DNA from: Fragilariopsis cylindrus CCMP1102
Taxonomy: Eukaryota; Bacillariophyta; Bacillariophyceae; Bacillariales; Bacillariaceae
Reading direction: 5' to 3'
Length of the DNA stretch: 64,000 nt
Assembly (NCBI GenBank): GCA_900095095.1
Contig: FMBT01000292.1
Location: 620,001-684,000 of the forward strand
Positions 1 to 10,439 of the stretch are shown here, piece by piece. The notes under the pieces are model-generated. The model worked only from the letters and a program-made list of their open reading frames with translations, ran no database searches and was not told where the DNA came from. Position 1 is the first letter of the stretch. Every line of letters starts with the position of its first letter. The position numbers and the translations under genes are program-made.

Positions 1-229
1 GCATATTTTTTAATGTCATAGTTTATTGGTCCGATCCAATGCGATCCGTGAGTCGTTCAACGCTTGAATATGCATTTTTGTGTATTCGAAGAATCTCAAA
101 AAGGAAAAAACATTACTACAATTTCGGTTTGTTGACACATGTTGACATATCAACAACCCCCCAAAATGTGGAATTCACGTGAAAGAATTTCGTCGCATCA
201 GTTTTTAACACTTTCTGATGGTGCAAATT
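1..229. other. Left edge, no gene seen
   Basis: AT-rich sequence downstream of the minus-strand gene that follows. I see no coding signal or RNA gene in it. It probably holds the 3' untranslated region and terminator of that gene. Confidence 0.4.
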
Positions 230-2590
230 TTACTTGGTTAAAGAGCTAGTATCGGCACTGTTTGCTGACGTGCTTGCTCCTTCAAATGGTTTTGAAATTT
301 CATCCAAGCCCTCACCAACCAACTTTGAAGCTTGATCAATATTATAACAGCTCATTATCGCATGGTGACGTTCTTCTAGTTCCTCCAAATTTTCACGTGC
401 ACGATCCACCCTTGTTCGTGATCGACGTAGGTCTCGGGAAGCATCGTCGATATCAAGATCGATCTGTCGTAATTCTTCTACGTCTCGGCGTGATGCACCA
501 CGTGGAGATTCATCTAATTTGAGTCTTTTTCTCTCAGAATCAACCTTAAGAATGGTAATTTCTTCCTTTGCATTGGATTCTTTCCCAACCAAAAGCTTCA
601 ACTTTCGTTGTGCCATCTGAATATCTTCTTGTGCATCATAAAACGCCTTCACACGTGCCGTCATAGGAAGTTCACCAGAGGGTCCCCAAGCAGCAACATC
701 TGCTGGAGGTACTCGTTCCATAGCAATTTGTCGCTCCTCCCAACTTCGTTCTTTTTTTCTCGTTTCTTTTTTTGTGTCACCATCTGCCGGCACTTGTCGT
801 CGGCTTCCAGAATTCGATCGGGAAATTAAATCTTCGGGATCGTCCGATGGGTCGATATCAAGAATTGTAGGATTTTGATCGTCATCTTCGGTTACATCGT
901 ATCTATATGCATATCCTGACCTTTCTGGGTAGTCTCTAGCTGGTCCTCGTTGCTGATCAACAGGTCGTCTTCGATTTCGTTCCCGCTTCTGTTGCGATGG
1001 GTTTTTTTTCCGCTCTAGTCCCATTTTAGAATTGTAAACATCAGCTTTGTAATCCATTTCTTCTTTATCTATTCCGAGAAAGGATTCAATCATATTTATT
1101 GGTGACCAATCGCCAGAATTTTGCTGCCTTCGTCGTCGACGACTACCAGATCGACGTTCCACAAATTCATCATCTTCATCTTCATCTTCATTGTCATCAT
1201 ATCTTAGATCCCTATTTTTACTACCATTAACTCTTCTATCCCTATATTCGTCATCGTCGTCATAATAGCTTTTTCTCTCATCAATTTCATCAGTAGGAGG
1301 CGTGTTCCTTCTAGAAGGCGAAGGCTGCCTTGCATTTTTTTTATTTGTGTCTTTGGTGTCATCATCGTCATAGTAGCTTATGCCGTTAGTTTCTTTGTTG
1401 TAAATATCATCATCGTCGTCGTCATCATCATAGTAATCGTCGTTCATGTCAATATCTTCCCTTCGCCTATTATCGTCGTAACCTCTCCTCGTCGTCATTT
1501 TATCGCTTTTTGCAGGAGGTAAACGTCGATCAGGTATTTTTCGTCGACCGGATGATCCATTATTTCTTTCATTTTCTGCCGCTGATAGATAATTAAAACC
1601 ATTAAACTTTCCTTTTGTTCCACCAAAAACAGTCTTATCACCGACATCGGCACTTTCGTCAATATCAAATCCAAACCAAAATATAGTATCATAAAAATCT
1701 TTAAATACTTGAGGTACCTGTGGAGTACCCGTACGAACCGGTGATCGTGATCTTTGCTGTTGCTGTTGTTGCTGTTGTGGCCACCGGCGTGGTGGTGATG
1801 TTTGACGTCTTCGTCGTCGTCTACTACTGTCACCATCATCATCGTCGTCGTCGCCGTCGTTTTCGTAATCTGTATCTTCGTCATCGTCGTAGATATTTCG
1901 TTTTTGCTGACGCTTCCCTCTACGTGATATTCTAGGTGGTGGTCGATCAACGCCATTTGTTGGATTCGACCAGAAGTTTCCCGCTACGGCTTCACCGGTA
2001 TTGCCTTCACCATCCAAGTAATATCCATCATCATCATCGTCATCATCATCGTCGTCATCCCTTAGTCGACGACGGTCTTCATTATCATTCGAGTACCTTG
2101 CAAGTCTCCCGTTTCGTTGCTCGCCACGATTCTGATTCTCTCGACCATCATCTTTTTCGTCGACGTAGTAGTCGTCGTCTATGTCTTCTTCTACTTCGGT
2201 ATTATCATCGTTGTTACTTCTGCGAGGAAGATCGTCATCCCGTTTTCTATTGGCCATTCTTCTCAAACCGATTTCTTCTCGACTAGTTTCACTGAACTTG
2301 GTATTCGTTGAAAAATCATCGTCGAAGTCATCATTCTCAACGCCTTCAGCGTATGGTTTTCTTGAAAAACATATAGTATTATATCCATTCAACGGTTTTC
2401 GATTGGATTTTACTATTCTTTTTCTTGCCGTAATAGTCGGAAAGACTTGTCGTTGTTCCTGTGATGGATCTTGGAAATTGATCGACGACGATAATATTCT
2501 AGTAGTATGCGGCTGTGTGGAAAGGCCTTCTACAACGAGACCAAATTGCAGTAAGTGCAGCCACACTTGCATTGCCAAGATGAAGAACAT
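230..2590 (-). CDS. Acidic/basic low-complexity protein with signal peptide
   Basis: A 786-residue single-exon reading frame of unknown function. It starts with a hydrophobic stretch (about residues 1-24, ending near VEGLS) that looks like a signal peptide; a start at Met7 is equally possible. Residues about 90-600 alternate long Asp/Glu runs with Arg-rich clusters and a poly-Gln run. Less repetitive islands (one with FYDTIFWFGFDID, another with MIESFLGIDKEEM) are more likely to be folded or conserved. The last 170 residues, from about SWEERQIAMER, are charged and predicted coiled coil. Diatom preproteins entering the plastid carry such leaders, but there is no clear A-F cleavage motif, so secretion or plastid import are both open. 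I recognise no family. The long intact frame and the conserved-looking islands argue that it is a real gene. Confidence 0.7.
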   Translation of the reverse strand: MFFILAMQVWLHLLQFGLVVEGLSTQPHTTRILSSSINFQDPSQEQRQVFPTITARKRIVKSNRKPLNGYNTICFSRKPYAEGVENDDFDDDFSTNTKFSETSREEIGLRRMANRKRDDDLPRRSNNDDNTEVEEDIDDDYYVDEKDDGRENQNRGEQRNGRLARYSNDNEDRRRLRDDDDDDDDDDDGYYLDGEGNTGEAVAGNFWSNPTNGVDRPPPRISRRGKRQQKRNIYDDDEDTDYENDGDDDDDDGDSSRRRRRRQTSPPRRWPQQQQQQQQRSRSPVRTGTPQVPQVFKDFYDTIFWFGFDIDESADVGDKTVFGGTKGKFNGFNYLSAAENERNNGSSGRRKIPDRRLPPAKSDKMTTRRGYDDNRRREDIDMNDDYYDDDDDDDDIYNKETNGISYYDDDDTKDTNKKNARQPSPSRRNTPPTDEIDERKSYYDDDDEYRDRRVNGSKNRDLRYDDNEDEDEDDEFVERRSGSRRRRRQQNSGDWSPINMIESFLGIDKEEMDYKADVYNSKMGLERKKNPSQQKRERNRRRPVDQQRGPARDYPERSGYAYRYDVTEDDDQNPTILDIDPSDDPEDLISRSNSGSRRQVPADGDTKKETRKKERSWEERQIAMERVPPADVAAWGPSGELPMTARVKAFYDAQEDIQMAQRKLKLLVGKESNAKEEITILKVDSERKRLKLDESPRGASRRDVEELRQIDLDIDDASRDLRRSRTRVDRARENLEELEERHHAIMSCYNIDQASKLVGEGLDEISKPFEGASTSANSADTSSLTK

Positions 2591-3026
2591 GTCAAAGTAC
2601 GAATAACTTATCGACCCAAATTGATCATCAGCTTTTGGTTAGATGCTTCAACTAGCTAGCTAGCACAAGAGTGTTGTAACAATATTTGAATGTCGTCGAT
2701 GCAAACTTGTCAATTAATTTTCAATTTTCCAATTCTTGTGAATTTCTTCGAGAAAAACGTGGTTGTAAAGAGATTCGATGGCCGAGTAAAAGTACTGTAC
2801 ATGTTTTCAAAATAATGTGTCGTCTGTCTGTTGACACGTGGCGTGAATGAATGAATGAATGCAATCAATCGCCTCAAAGAAAATTTGAATTCAATCAATC
2901 AATCACACCAAGATTTCACGACGACAACTCACAATTCTCACAATCATCACTCATCATTACGACAACACATACATCGGCACATAAAGAAATAATTGAATAG
3001 CAATAGCACAAACCATCTTCCGAATC
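2591..3026. other. Divergent promoter region
   Basis: A 436-base gap between divergently transcribed genes, presumably carrying both promoters. It contains a short ATGA/AATG tandem repeat near 2846-2862 and AATC repeats near 2890-2905. I see no RNA gene or convincing reading frame. Confidence 0.4.
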
Positions 3027-5525
3027 ATGTATGATAAACGAACCATTGTAGCTCTTTCTGTTTTTGCACAATGTTTACTTCTGTCAACGGATGTCGCCGC
3101 GTTCTTTATCGGCCATCCAGCCGAACAGGCGAGAAGAAATCATATTTCTTCTTCTGGTACATCATCTTCTGAGCTATTTTCATTGAAACCTCTAGTGGAT
3201 GAAATTATACAGTCAGCAACATCCTCAACAGAAAAGAGAAAAACCATATTTGTTGGTGGCAAAGGCGGTGTGGGTAAAACAACTGTTTCCTCATCTCTAG
3301 CGGTTGAATTGGCAACTCAAGATTTAAAGGTTCTCATTGTTTCTACCGATCCTGCTCATTCACTAGGAGATGCTCTTGATGTTGATTTACGAAGAGGACG
3401 TGGAGATCCTATCGTCATGACGGATCCATTAACACGTGGTAATTTATATGCCAGTGAAATCAACGCCGAAGAAGCTTTGAATGATTTTCGAGAAAGTCTC
3501 GCAAGTTTCGACGTTGATCGGTTGGCACAATCAATGGGGATACCTATTGATTTATTGGATGGATTAGGATTACGAGAATTTAGTGGTCTGTTGAACAACC
3601 CACCACCGGGTTTAGATGAGTTAGTCGCTCTTGGTAATGTAATGGACGACAATAAAGTTAATGACTATGATGTTATAATTGTTGATACGGCACCCACTGG
3701 TCATACACTCAGACTTTTGGCTCTACCTCAATTTTTGGATGGATTATTAGGTAAACTTATAAAACTGCGAATGAAGTTGTCTGGTGTTGCTAGTACGCTT
3801 CAAGCCTTTTTAGGAGATAGTGCTGCTAAAGAACGCGCACAAACAATGGATAATGCCATGGATAGATTAGACGAATTTCGAATAAAGATTAAGAATATGG
3901 AAGTTGCATTACGTGATGAATCCAGAACGGATTTTGTAGTTGTAACGATCCCGACCAAATTAGCTGTTGCAGAATCGAAACGATTAGTATCGGAACTTAC
4001 CACCCAGGGGATTTCAGTCAGTAATGTTGTTGTGAATCAATGTGTGACAAGCATCGGTGAAAATACCGAGAGTGAGGGCATCATGAACTACTATCAACGT
4101 CGACGAGATGGTCAAAATCAATGGATCGAAAAACTAAAAGAAGCGGCGACTGATGTTAGCAGTAGTGAAGAATATAAAACGAATGGCTCTCCTTCTCCTA
4201 TTACCGTTACCGAGCTACCTTTTTTCGATGTTGAATTAGTTGGAATCCCGGCACTTGGCTATGTTGGAAATCAGCAGATAGTTGGTAACGAAAACTTTCA
4301 GCATCTTATGATGAATAATAACGAAGTTATTGGTGAACCAAAAGTTATAATATGTGGTGGGAAAGGGGGCGTTGGGAAGAGTAAGTTTAGTTTTCTATTG
4401 TTTTGTTGCGATTCTGGTGATATTCGTATGTAAGCAGTGATTTGACGATTGCCATTTATCTGTACCTTATCTTTTTTTCTCTTTATCTTTTCTTTTTGTA
4501 TCTGTTCTCGTCAACGTACGACTGTATATGTAGCTACCACAAGTTCTTCTCTGGCGATAGGCATGGCAGCAGAAGGTCTTAAGGTGGCACTGATTAGTAC
4601 AGATCCTGCACACAGTTTAGGTGATGCACTTGACATGGATTTGAGTGGTGGTTCCTTGATAGAATGTCCGTTGATCGGAGTACCTGGTGCGACAGGGGAA
4701 GGATCGCTTTCGGTGATGGAAATCGACCCTTCTTCTGCCATGAGCCAATTCAAAGGTATCGTAGACAATCTCATGGGCGACAGCGGAGATAGCTCAAAGG
4801 CAGGAGGATCAGATCTCCGTTCTACTCTTCAAGATCTTGAGGGCATCTTCGATACGCTTCCAGCTGGTACAGACGAGGTTGTAGCTTTAGCGAAAGTTGT
4901 GAACTTGGTCAAGAAGGGAAACTTTAATCGCATTGTGCTTGATACGGCACCCACTGGGCACACACTACGTATGCTGGGTACTCCAGGATTCTTAGCAGAA
5001 CTTATTGATCGCGTACTTGAAATCTCTCAAAAAGTGAACTCGAACGCCATGGTGAAAATGTTTATCGCGAGTGCAGCGGGTGGACAAGATGGAGAAGAAA
5101 TGGAATCGACCGCTACAGCTGCCAAATCGCAACTAATCGGCTTCCAACTTCAAATGTACGATTTGGAAGACTTGTTTGCTAATCCTGATCAAACAGAATT
5201 TCTGATTGTTACAGTACCGACTGAACTGGCTGTTCGCGAGAGTGTGCGTCTTTTGAATGATCTAACCTTTGAATCTCCCGATATGCCTATCAAGGTTCGA
5301 AATATAGTAGTAAATCAAGTGTTGAAGGATGATGGAAGCGATGTCACAACTTTTTTGTCTCGAGTAAGCGACGGTCAAACCTCGTCGATCAAGAACCTTG
5401 AGCAAGCAATGGGAGCTGTACAGAACCCTCCCGCTATAACAAAAGTTCAATACCTTGATACTGAACCACGAGGTGTCTTTGGTTTGAAAGTTCTTGGGGA
5501 TGCACTTATGATAGAAGGGGACTAG
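3027..5525 (+). CDS. Plastid-targeted tandem GET3/ArsA-type ATPase
   Basis: Two exons: 3027-4380 and 4534-5525, with a 153-bp GT-AG intron, giving about 781 residues. The protein is two complete GET3/ArsA ATPase domains in one chain. Domain 1 has the deviant Walker A GGKGGVGKTT at residues 77-86, then STDPAHSLGDALD and the switch II motif DTAPTGHTLR. Domain 2 repeats all three. The second Walker A is built across the splice: exon 1 ends after GGKGGVGK and exon 2 supplies the threonines, which fixes the junction. GET3 proteins shield tail-anchored membrane proteins; bacterial ArsA is an arsenite-pump ATPase. The N-terminus has a hydrophobic leader ending VAAFF, matching the ASAFAP-type rule for diatom plastid import, so I infer a stromal GET3B/C-like role. 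I see no CxxC zinc motif as in cytosolic GET3, and the arsenite-binding cysteines are not evident. Function in tail-anchored protein insertion is inferred, not shown. Confidence 0.9.
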
Positions 5526-5849
5526 TATATTTATATGATGGCCTCCTCCATTTCGTTACAGGTTGTGTCTAATATTCACAATTCACTTCTTCAACTTGAA
5601 GATAAATATGTATATACTACTTTAAATGTATTTTAGATAAATAAATAAACTGCATTATTTATATGATTGGTTGAAGCATTTATTATCAAACTTTATGCTA
5701 TGAGATACCATGGATCTAAACTTGTTCAGATATATGATATATAGATATATATATATATATTACTTGGATTTATTTATTTATTTAACTCATTGATTTACTA
5801 TGAGCTAGGACACAATTTAACTTAATAATTTAACGCATTGATTTACTAT

Positions 5850-5886
<37 letters not shown>

Positions 5887-6294
5887 CATATATATATTTA
5901 TTAATCTAGCTAATATAGTTAGTTGATGGGTTGATATGGCATGTGAATATGTGCCTTTTCCCGGTAGAACCATATGCTCCTAGTGATGATTGAGTAAGAG
6001 GAAATACCAACATCAGAAGCATTTGCCTATAAACAATGATAGGCTACTTGATTTCCAAATACATGTTTCTTGTGTTAAAAAAAAGGCTTGTCTGCACTCA
6101 GTACCTCTGAGGCAAGATCACAGGCGAGAAGAGGAAGTGCGTCTAGTGATTCGTTATTTGTACTAATTATAAGGAAAAGTAAGTGTATTCCTTACAATAA
6201 TTCCTATATGAATGAATTAAACTATAATATATGAAGATAAGGATGTCCAACATCTACTAGTATACTGAAACTTGATTTTGCTGTTCTGAGATTT

Positions 6295-6309
6295 GGGGGG
6301 GGGGGGGGG
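6295..6309. repeat. Poly-G tract (15 G)
   Basis: An uninterrupted run of 15 guanines in otherwise AT-rich DNA. A second run of 14 lies at 52919-52932. Confidence 0.9.
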
Positions 6310-6408
6310 ATGAGAGAAAATAGAAATTTTGATTTGTTCGAACGGACGGATGATGGTCGTCACAACACGAAATTTGAAAATCCAAACATAAGCAAAGCAC
6401 AAAGCACA

Positions 6409-6452
6409 ACAAACAAACAAACAAACAAACAAACAAACAAACAAACAAACAA
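6409..6452. repeat. (CAAA)n microsatellite
   Basis: About eleven tandem CAAA/ACAA tetranucleotides roughly 110 bases before the RPB9 start codon. Confidence 0.9.
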
Positions 6453-6558
6453 ACATTGAATATCAACCGAGTCTAGTCTAGCTAGCTATCAGCATTTTCC
6501 TATTAATAAAGATAATAATACTATTATTATTATAAGCACAGTGTATTAATACTCAAAA

Positions 6559-7242
6559 ATGGAACTAGAAAATGAGCCAGAGGTTCAAAACCAACAGGTC
6601 CTCGTTGACGACGAAGAGGACGACGACGAAGAGGATGACATCCTTGATATGGGTGATGACGACGAAGAGAAATTAACCAACGATAAAGAATCCTTACTAA
6701 TGAGATTCTGTCCTCACGATTCATCTATGTTATATCCGCAGGTAAGTTAAAATATCGAATGAAATGAATGAACTGTGACACTAAAATGACAAAACGATGT
6801 GACTGCATATACAGTACTGCGTATAAACAACAATCAATACACACGAACATTCCTCCTTCTAACGACTCTCCACGTCCCGTTTCATATATCATATCATTTA
6901 ATATAAATACAAAAATAACATTAAACACTCCTCATATTAATATAAAAGGAAGATAAACGGAACAGAAACTTACAATACGCATGTCGACTATGTCGATATA
7001 CAGAACTTGCACCAGATCAGCCTCTTATTTATCGATTCGATTTAAAGAAGGAGGTTGGAAATATCTTACATACAGTACCAAGTGCAGTTAGTGATGATCC
7101 AACCCTAGCACGATCACAGAATGCGAATTGTACAAATTGCGGTCATAATGAAGCTGTATTCTTTATGAGTGATACAACACAAAGTGACAGTCTTGCACTT
7201 ATCTTTGTTTGTTGCAACTGTGATCATAAATGGGTGAATTAA
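6559..7242 (+). CDS. RPB9: DNA-directed RNA polymerase II subunit RPB9
   Basis: Two exons, 6559-6741 and 6949-7242, joined in phase 0 by a 207-bp GTAAGT...AAG intron, giving 158 residues. The splice joins MRFCPHDSSMLYPQ to EDKRNRNLQYACRLC, which reconstitutes the first zinc ribbon of RPB9 (FCP..MLYP, then CRLC). The second, TFIIS-like ribbon follows: CTNCGHNEAVFFM and then CCNCDHKWVN at the very end. RPB9 sits at the jaw of RNA polymerase II and affects start-site choice, proofreading and elongation. Homologs are about 115-125 residues; the extra length here is an acidic N-terminal extension of about 45 residues (Asp/Glu-rich), which is unusual. The second cysteine of the first CxxC pair is not evident (CPHDSS), so that ribbon may be altered. 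The assignment to RPB9 rather than the Pol I or Pol III paralogs rests on the MLYP and DPT-rich linker. Confidence 0.92.
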
Positions 7243-8120
7243 ATTATATTATATTATATTATAATAAATTAAATTAAATTAAATTAAATTGAGATACGCG
7301 AGAAGGCGAGAGAGAGAGAGAGAGTGAAAGAAGGGCAACACAATTATAGATCTAGTATTCCACGATGTTTTTATCTCATACTATCGAAGTCATGACGGAA
7401 ATCTTGATATGTAATTCAACCTAACGATACAATCATTGATTAATCGAGTTCTATAAGGAAAAAGGGAACTACAGCTAACGTGCAGCAAACAGCAGTAGCA
7501 GCAGCATATAAAAAAGAATCTTTTTCTTAAATAGACACGACAGTCACAATAGGGTTTTCTTAGCTATATAGTAATCAACAATTTAATTTGAATTGATGGA
7601 TGATGAATGTATGGATTCGAAATATATTTCATGCAAGAACTATTACTTTGTATATTTATTTCTATGGATTCATCTGATTCATACAAGTATACGTAACAAA
7701 ACAGGCACATGAATGTACAAAGTATGGAACATCATTACTTGTACTATATTTATTATGTATTTTTTTATTATCTTATTCTGATTATCATTATTATATTGCC
7801 AACCTACACTGCACATAATCGATTTTTTTGTCATATCACACTCAAACTGACAACTGCGTACATGTATCCATACATCCCATTCACTCACTCACTCACTCAC
7901 TCACTCAAAGCTATTAGCCAGATAACTTACTCGTCAAATTAAAACGAAAGCGTCAATAGACTTGTAAATCCTTCGAAAATACGAGCCGATGATCCTTCCA
8001 CAAAAATAAGACTTTGTTATTGTTTCCCCCACTAAAGCATACCGTCTTGGCCGGTGTATACCGTAAAATGCATCGAATCTCTTTCACATCATCATAAATC
8101 AACAAAAAACACAGCGACTC
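7243..8120. other. Intergenic, convergent gene ends
   Basis: A region of 878 bases between the 3' ends of RPB9 and the AT-hook gene. It holds (ATTAA)n near 7246-7290, a GA tract at 7309-7325 and (TCAC)n at about 7881-7907. Short open frames here are AT-rich and have no recognisable content. Confidence 0.5.
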
Positions 8121-10439
8121 TTACTCCTGCATGGCATTTACTAATCCATCAATCTCTGCAGTAACGAATTCATCAATCTCTGCATCGGTAGTCATAGTAG
8201 TAGTAGAAGTAGTAGAACTAGAAAAGGCATCCGCCTGCATTTCAATTTTCATAGGAGGAACTTTGTTGTTGTTGTTTAATTGCTCATTTGATGAATCCTT
8301 ACCATCGGGAGAAATCATCTTTCCTAGAGTAGCAGTAGTTGCAGCGATGTCAGCGACTGCGACAATAGTAGCAGCAACAATAATAGGAGCGACAGCAGCA
8401 ACGGCAGCATCAGGACGAGGAGCGATTCTGACATCGACATCGACAACAGCAGGAGCAACAGCAGGAGCAACAGCAGGAGCAACGGTGTGAACGATCTTCG
8501 GTCTTCCCCTCTTCTTCTTGGGCTTAGGCTTTGCATTCTTCTGCTTTGTAGTCTTTTTGGTTGTTACTTTACTGGTTCTCTTCGTCGTATTCTTTTTGGT
8601 TGTTACTTTACTGGTTCTCTTCGTCGTCGTCGTCGTCAACAGTGGCTGTTTCTTTACAGCAGCAGCAGCAGCAGTAGTAGTCATAGTAGTAGCCACTACT
8701 CCCGATCCAGATCGAGATTTCTTCGTCTTAATGGTGGCAGCATTAACGGTGTTAACGGGGGTGTTAACGACGGTAAGATCAGGTGGGGGTTGCTCACCTC
8801 GGTACAAACCATGCCGTTTTGCAATCTCGTAACACCATTTATCTATCTTACGCGAGTTAACGAATGCACAAATTTCCGGTAGTGAATCAACACCCTCCAT
8901 AGAACCCCAAAAGTGATCGACGGGACTACCTCTCTTCATAGATGGGATAAAAACAAGTATACCGTATGAACATGCATTATTATTCATAAAGTTTGGACAT
9001 AACATTTTATGTAACTTTCCTCCGTATTGTGCATACCGTAAACGGAATTTCAACTTGAACTTATCAATTGGATTGGTCGGTAGGAGAACCTCATCGACTG
9101 TGTATATACTACTATCCAAATTCTTAACAACCTGTGCTATTTTTGTTTTCTTCGATGAACGTCCACCACCACGACTACCAATTGCATTTAATAATTCATC
9201 TTTTAATCTATTGACAGTGTATCGTCCAAGAGTACGAGCAACACAATATGAAGCCGGTACATCTAAGAATAAACATTCTGGTAACTGGTCCTTGCTTGTT
9301 AGATCATTCGTATAGATATACGAACGATTAATACTTTCATCAATAATTTGATTCCGATCAAGTTCCATACCATTCACAAAGTACGATACTGCAATATGTT
9401 CTTCAAGTTCTTCAATTGTCTGGAATGGTGGATGATGAGAATCATCATCATCATCATCATCAACAACATTATTGCTCGTCATCGTCATCGTCGTCGTTGT
9501 CGGTGTCATCGTCGTCGGCATAGTAGTAGCAGTAGTAGAGATTTCGTTGATGTAATTGTTGTCACTACCCCCGTTGTCGTTGCCACTACCAGTGCCACTG
9601 TTTATTATGTTGTTGTAGTTGTTGATACTGTTTTGGCTAATGCCCATATTATTAGAAGCCGAAACCTGATGTTGTTGATATAAAAGATCAACGACATCTT
9701 TGGCACTCGGATTTACCTCCTCGTGATTCAACAACGTAGGACTAAGATGAGCAACAGTAGCAGCAACAGTAGCAGTAGCAGGAGTAACAGCAGGAGTAGT
9801 AGCAGCAGCAAGTGAGGATGAGAATGATAGTAAGGTTTCCGCACAGAATGAAGTAGATTTAGTCATACGAGTGTCGGTAGTGGTCGTGGTCATGATCATT
9901 GCATGCGCAGCAGCCGTAGTCGAAGATGATGGTATCTTCTTCCTCTTCTTCTGTTCCTTCTTAGGCGTTGCTATCGTAGGAGTTGTCATCGGAGTCATCG
10001 TCGCCGCAATTGGTGAAAATGGTGCTGTAATGGCCTCTTTACTTCTACTGCTAGTTCCCCATCCACATGGTGACATTGGCTGACGAAGGAAACTTTCAGC
10101 TACAATATTCCCACCACGCGTAGATACTGGAATAGGACTGTTCTGGATGCTATTGATGTTGATGATGGTGTTGTTGTTGTTGTCGGCGGCATTATTGTCG
10201 GTGTTGTTATCAAAAATCCCAAGAGCGTTGTGTTCATAGTGATAGTGATTGATATTAACTTCATCAAGTGTTGTCATAGCGTTCGCATTCGCATTCGCGT
10301 TCGCAGTCGTATTAATGTCAACGTTCATGTTGTCTTCGTTAATATCAGCATCAATAGCATCAACAACAGCAACAAGTTCATCCAGAGCTTCATCACGAAA
10401 AAGTAGATCTTCATCCTTAATACGTGGGTACGTATTCAT
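8121..10439 (-). CDS. AT-hook, low-complexity putative DNA-binding protein
   Basis: A 772-residue single-exon frame of unknown function. The N-terminal half is low complexity (Asn, Thr and Ala repeats and short Asp runs). From about residue 345 to 555 the composition becomes ordinary: it includes ECLFLDVPASYCVARTLGRY, then a stretch with LPTNPIDKFKLKFRLRY, and FMNNNACSYGILVFIPSMKR. This is probably the folded, conserved module, but I do not recognise it. The C-terminal third is Ala/Thr/Lys-rich and carries KKKRGRPKI, a classic AT-hook core, after repeated KRTSKVTTKK units. A nuclear, minor-groove-binding role is therefore plausible. The low-complexity regions are built from GTA/GCA/GTC-type trinucleotide repeats, so their lengths probably vary between strains. 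Confidence 0.75.
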   Translation of the reverse strand: MNTYPRIKDEDLLFRDEALDELVAVVDAIDADINEDNMNVDINTTANANANANAMTTLDEVNINHYHYEHNALGIFDNNTDNNAADNNNNTIININSIQNSPIPVSTRGGNIVAESFLRQPMSPCGWGTSSRSKEAITAPFSPIAATMTPMTTPTIATPKKEQKKRKKIPSSSTTAAAHAMIMTTTTTDTRMTKSTSFCAETLLSFSSSLAAATTPAVTPATATVAATVAHLSPTLLNHEEVNPSAKDVVDLLYQQHQVSASNNMGISQNSINNYNNIINSGTGSGNDNGGSDNNYINEISTTATTMPTTMTPTTTTMTMTSNNVVDDDDDDDSHHPPFQTIEELEEHIAVSYFVNGMELDRNQIIDESINRSYIYTNDLTSKDQLPECLFLDVPASYCVARTLGRYTVNRLKDELLNAIGSRGGGRSSKKTKIAQVVKNLDSSIYTVDEVLLPTNPIDKFKLKFRLRYAQYGGKLHKMLCPNFMNNNACSYGILVFIPSMKRGSPVDHFWGSMEGVDSLPEICAFVNSRKIDKWCYEIAKRHGLYRGEQPPPDLTVVNTPVNTVNAATIKTKKSRSGSGVVATTMTTTAAAAAVKKQPLLTTTTTKRTSKVTTKKNTTKRTSKVTTKKTTKQKNAKPKPKKKRGRPKIVHTVAPAVAPAVAPAVVDVDVRIAPRPDAAVAAVAPIIVAATIVAVADIAATTATLGKMISPDGKDSSNEQLNNNNKVPPMKIEMQADAFSSSTTSTTTMTTDAEIDEFVTAEIDGLVNAMQE

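Larger units (their letters stand above)
5526..6558. other. Intergenic, microsatellite-rich
   Basis: About 1 kb without a supportable gene. It contains (TA)n tracts near 5742-5760 and 5850-5883, a 15-base G run at 6295-6309, and a (CAAA)n tract at about 6409-6452. The RPB9 promoter presumably lies in the last few hundred bases. Confidence 0.5.

Noticed and set aside
1720-2606. Several 70-140-codon plus-strand frames opposite the first gene
   Set aside because: They are mirror translations of Asp/Arg-codon repeats on the other strand (poly-His, Arg and Val runs).
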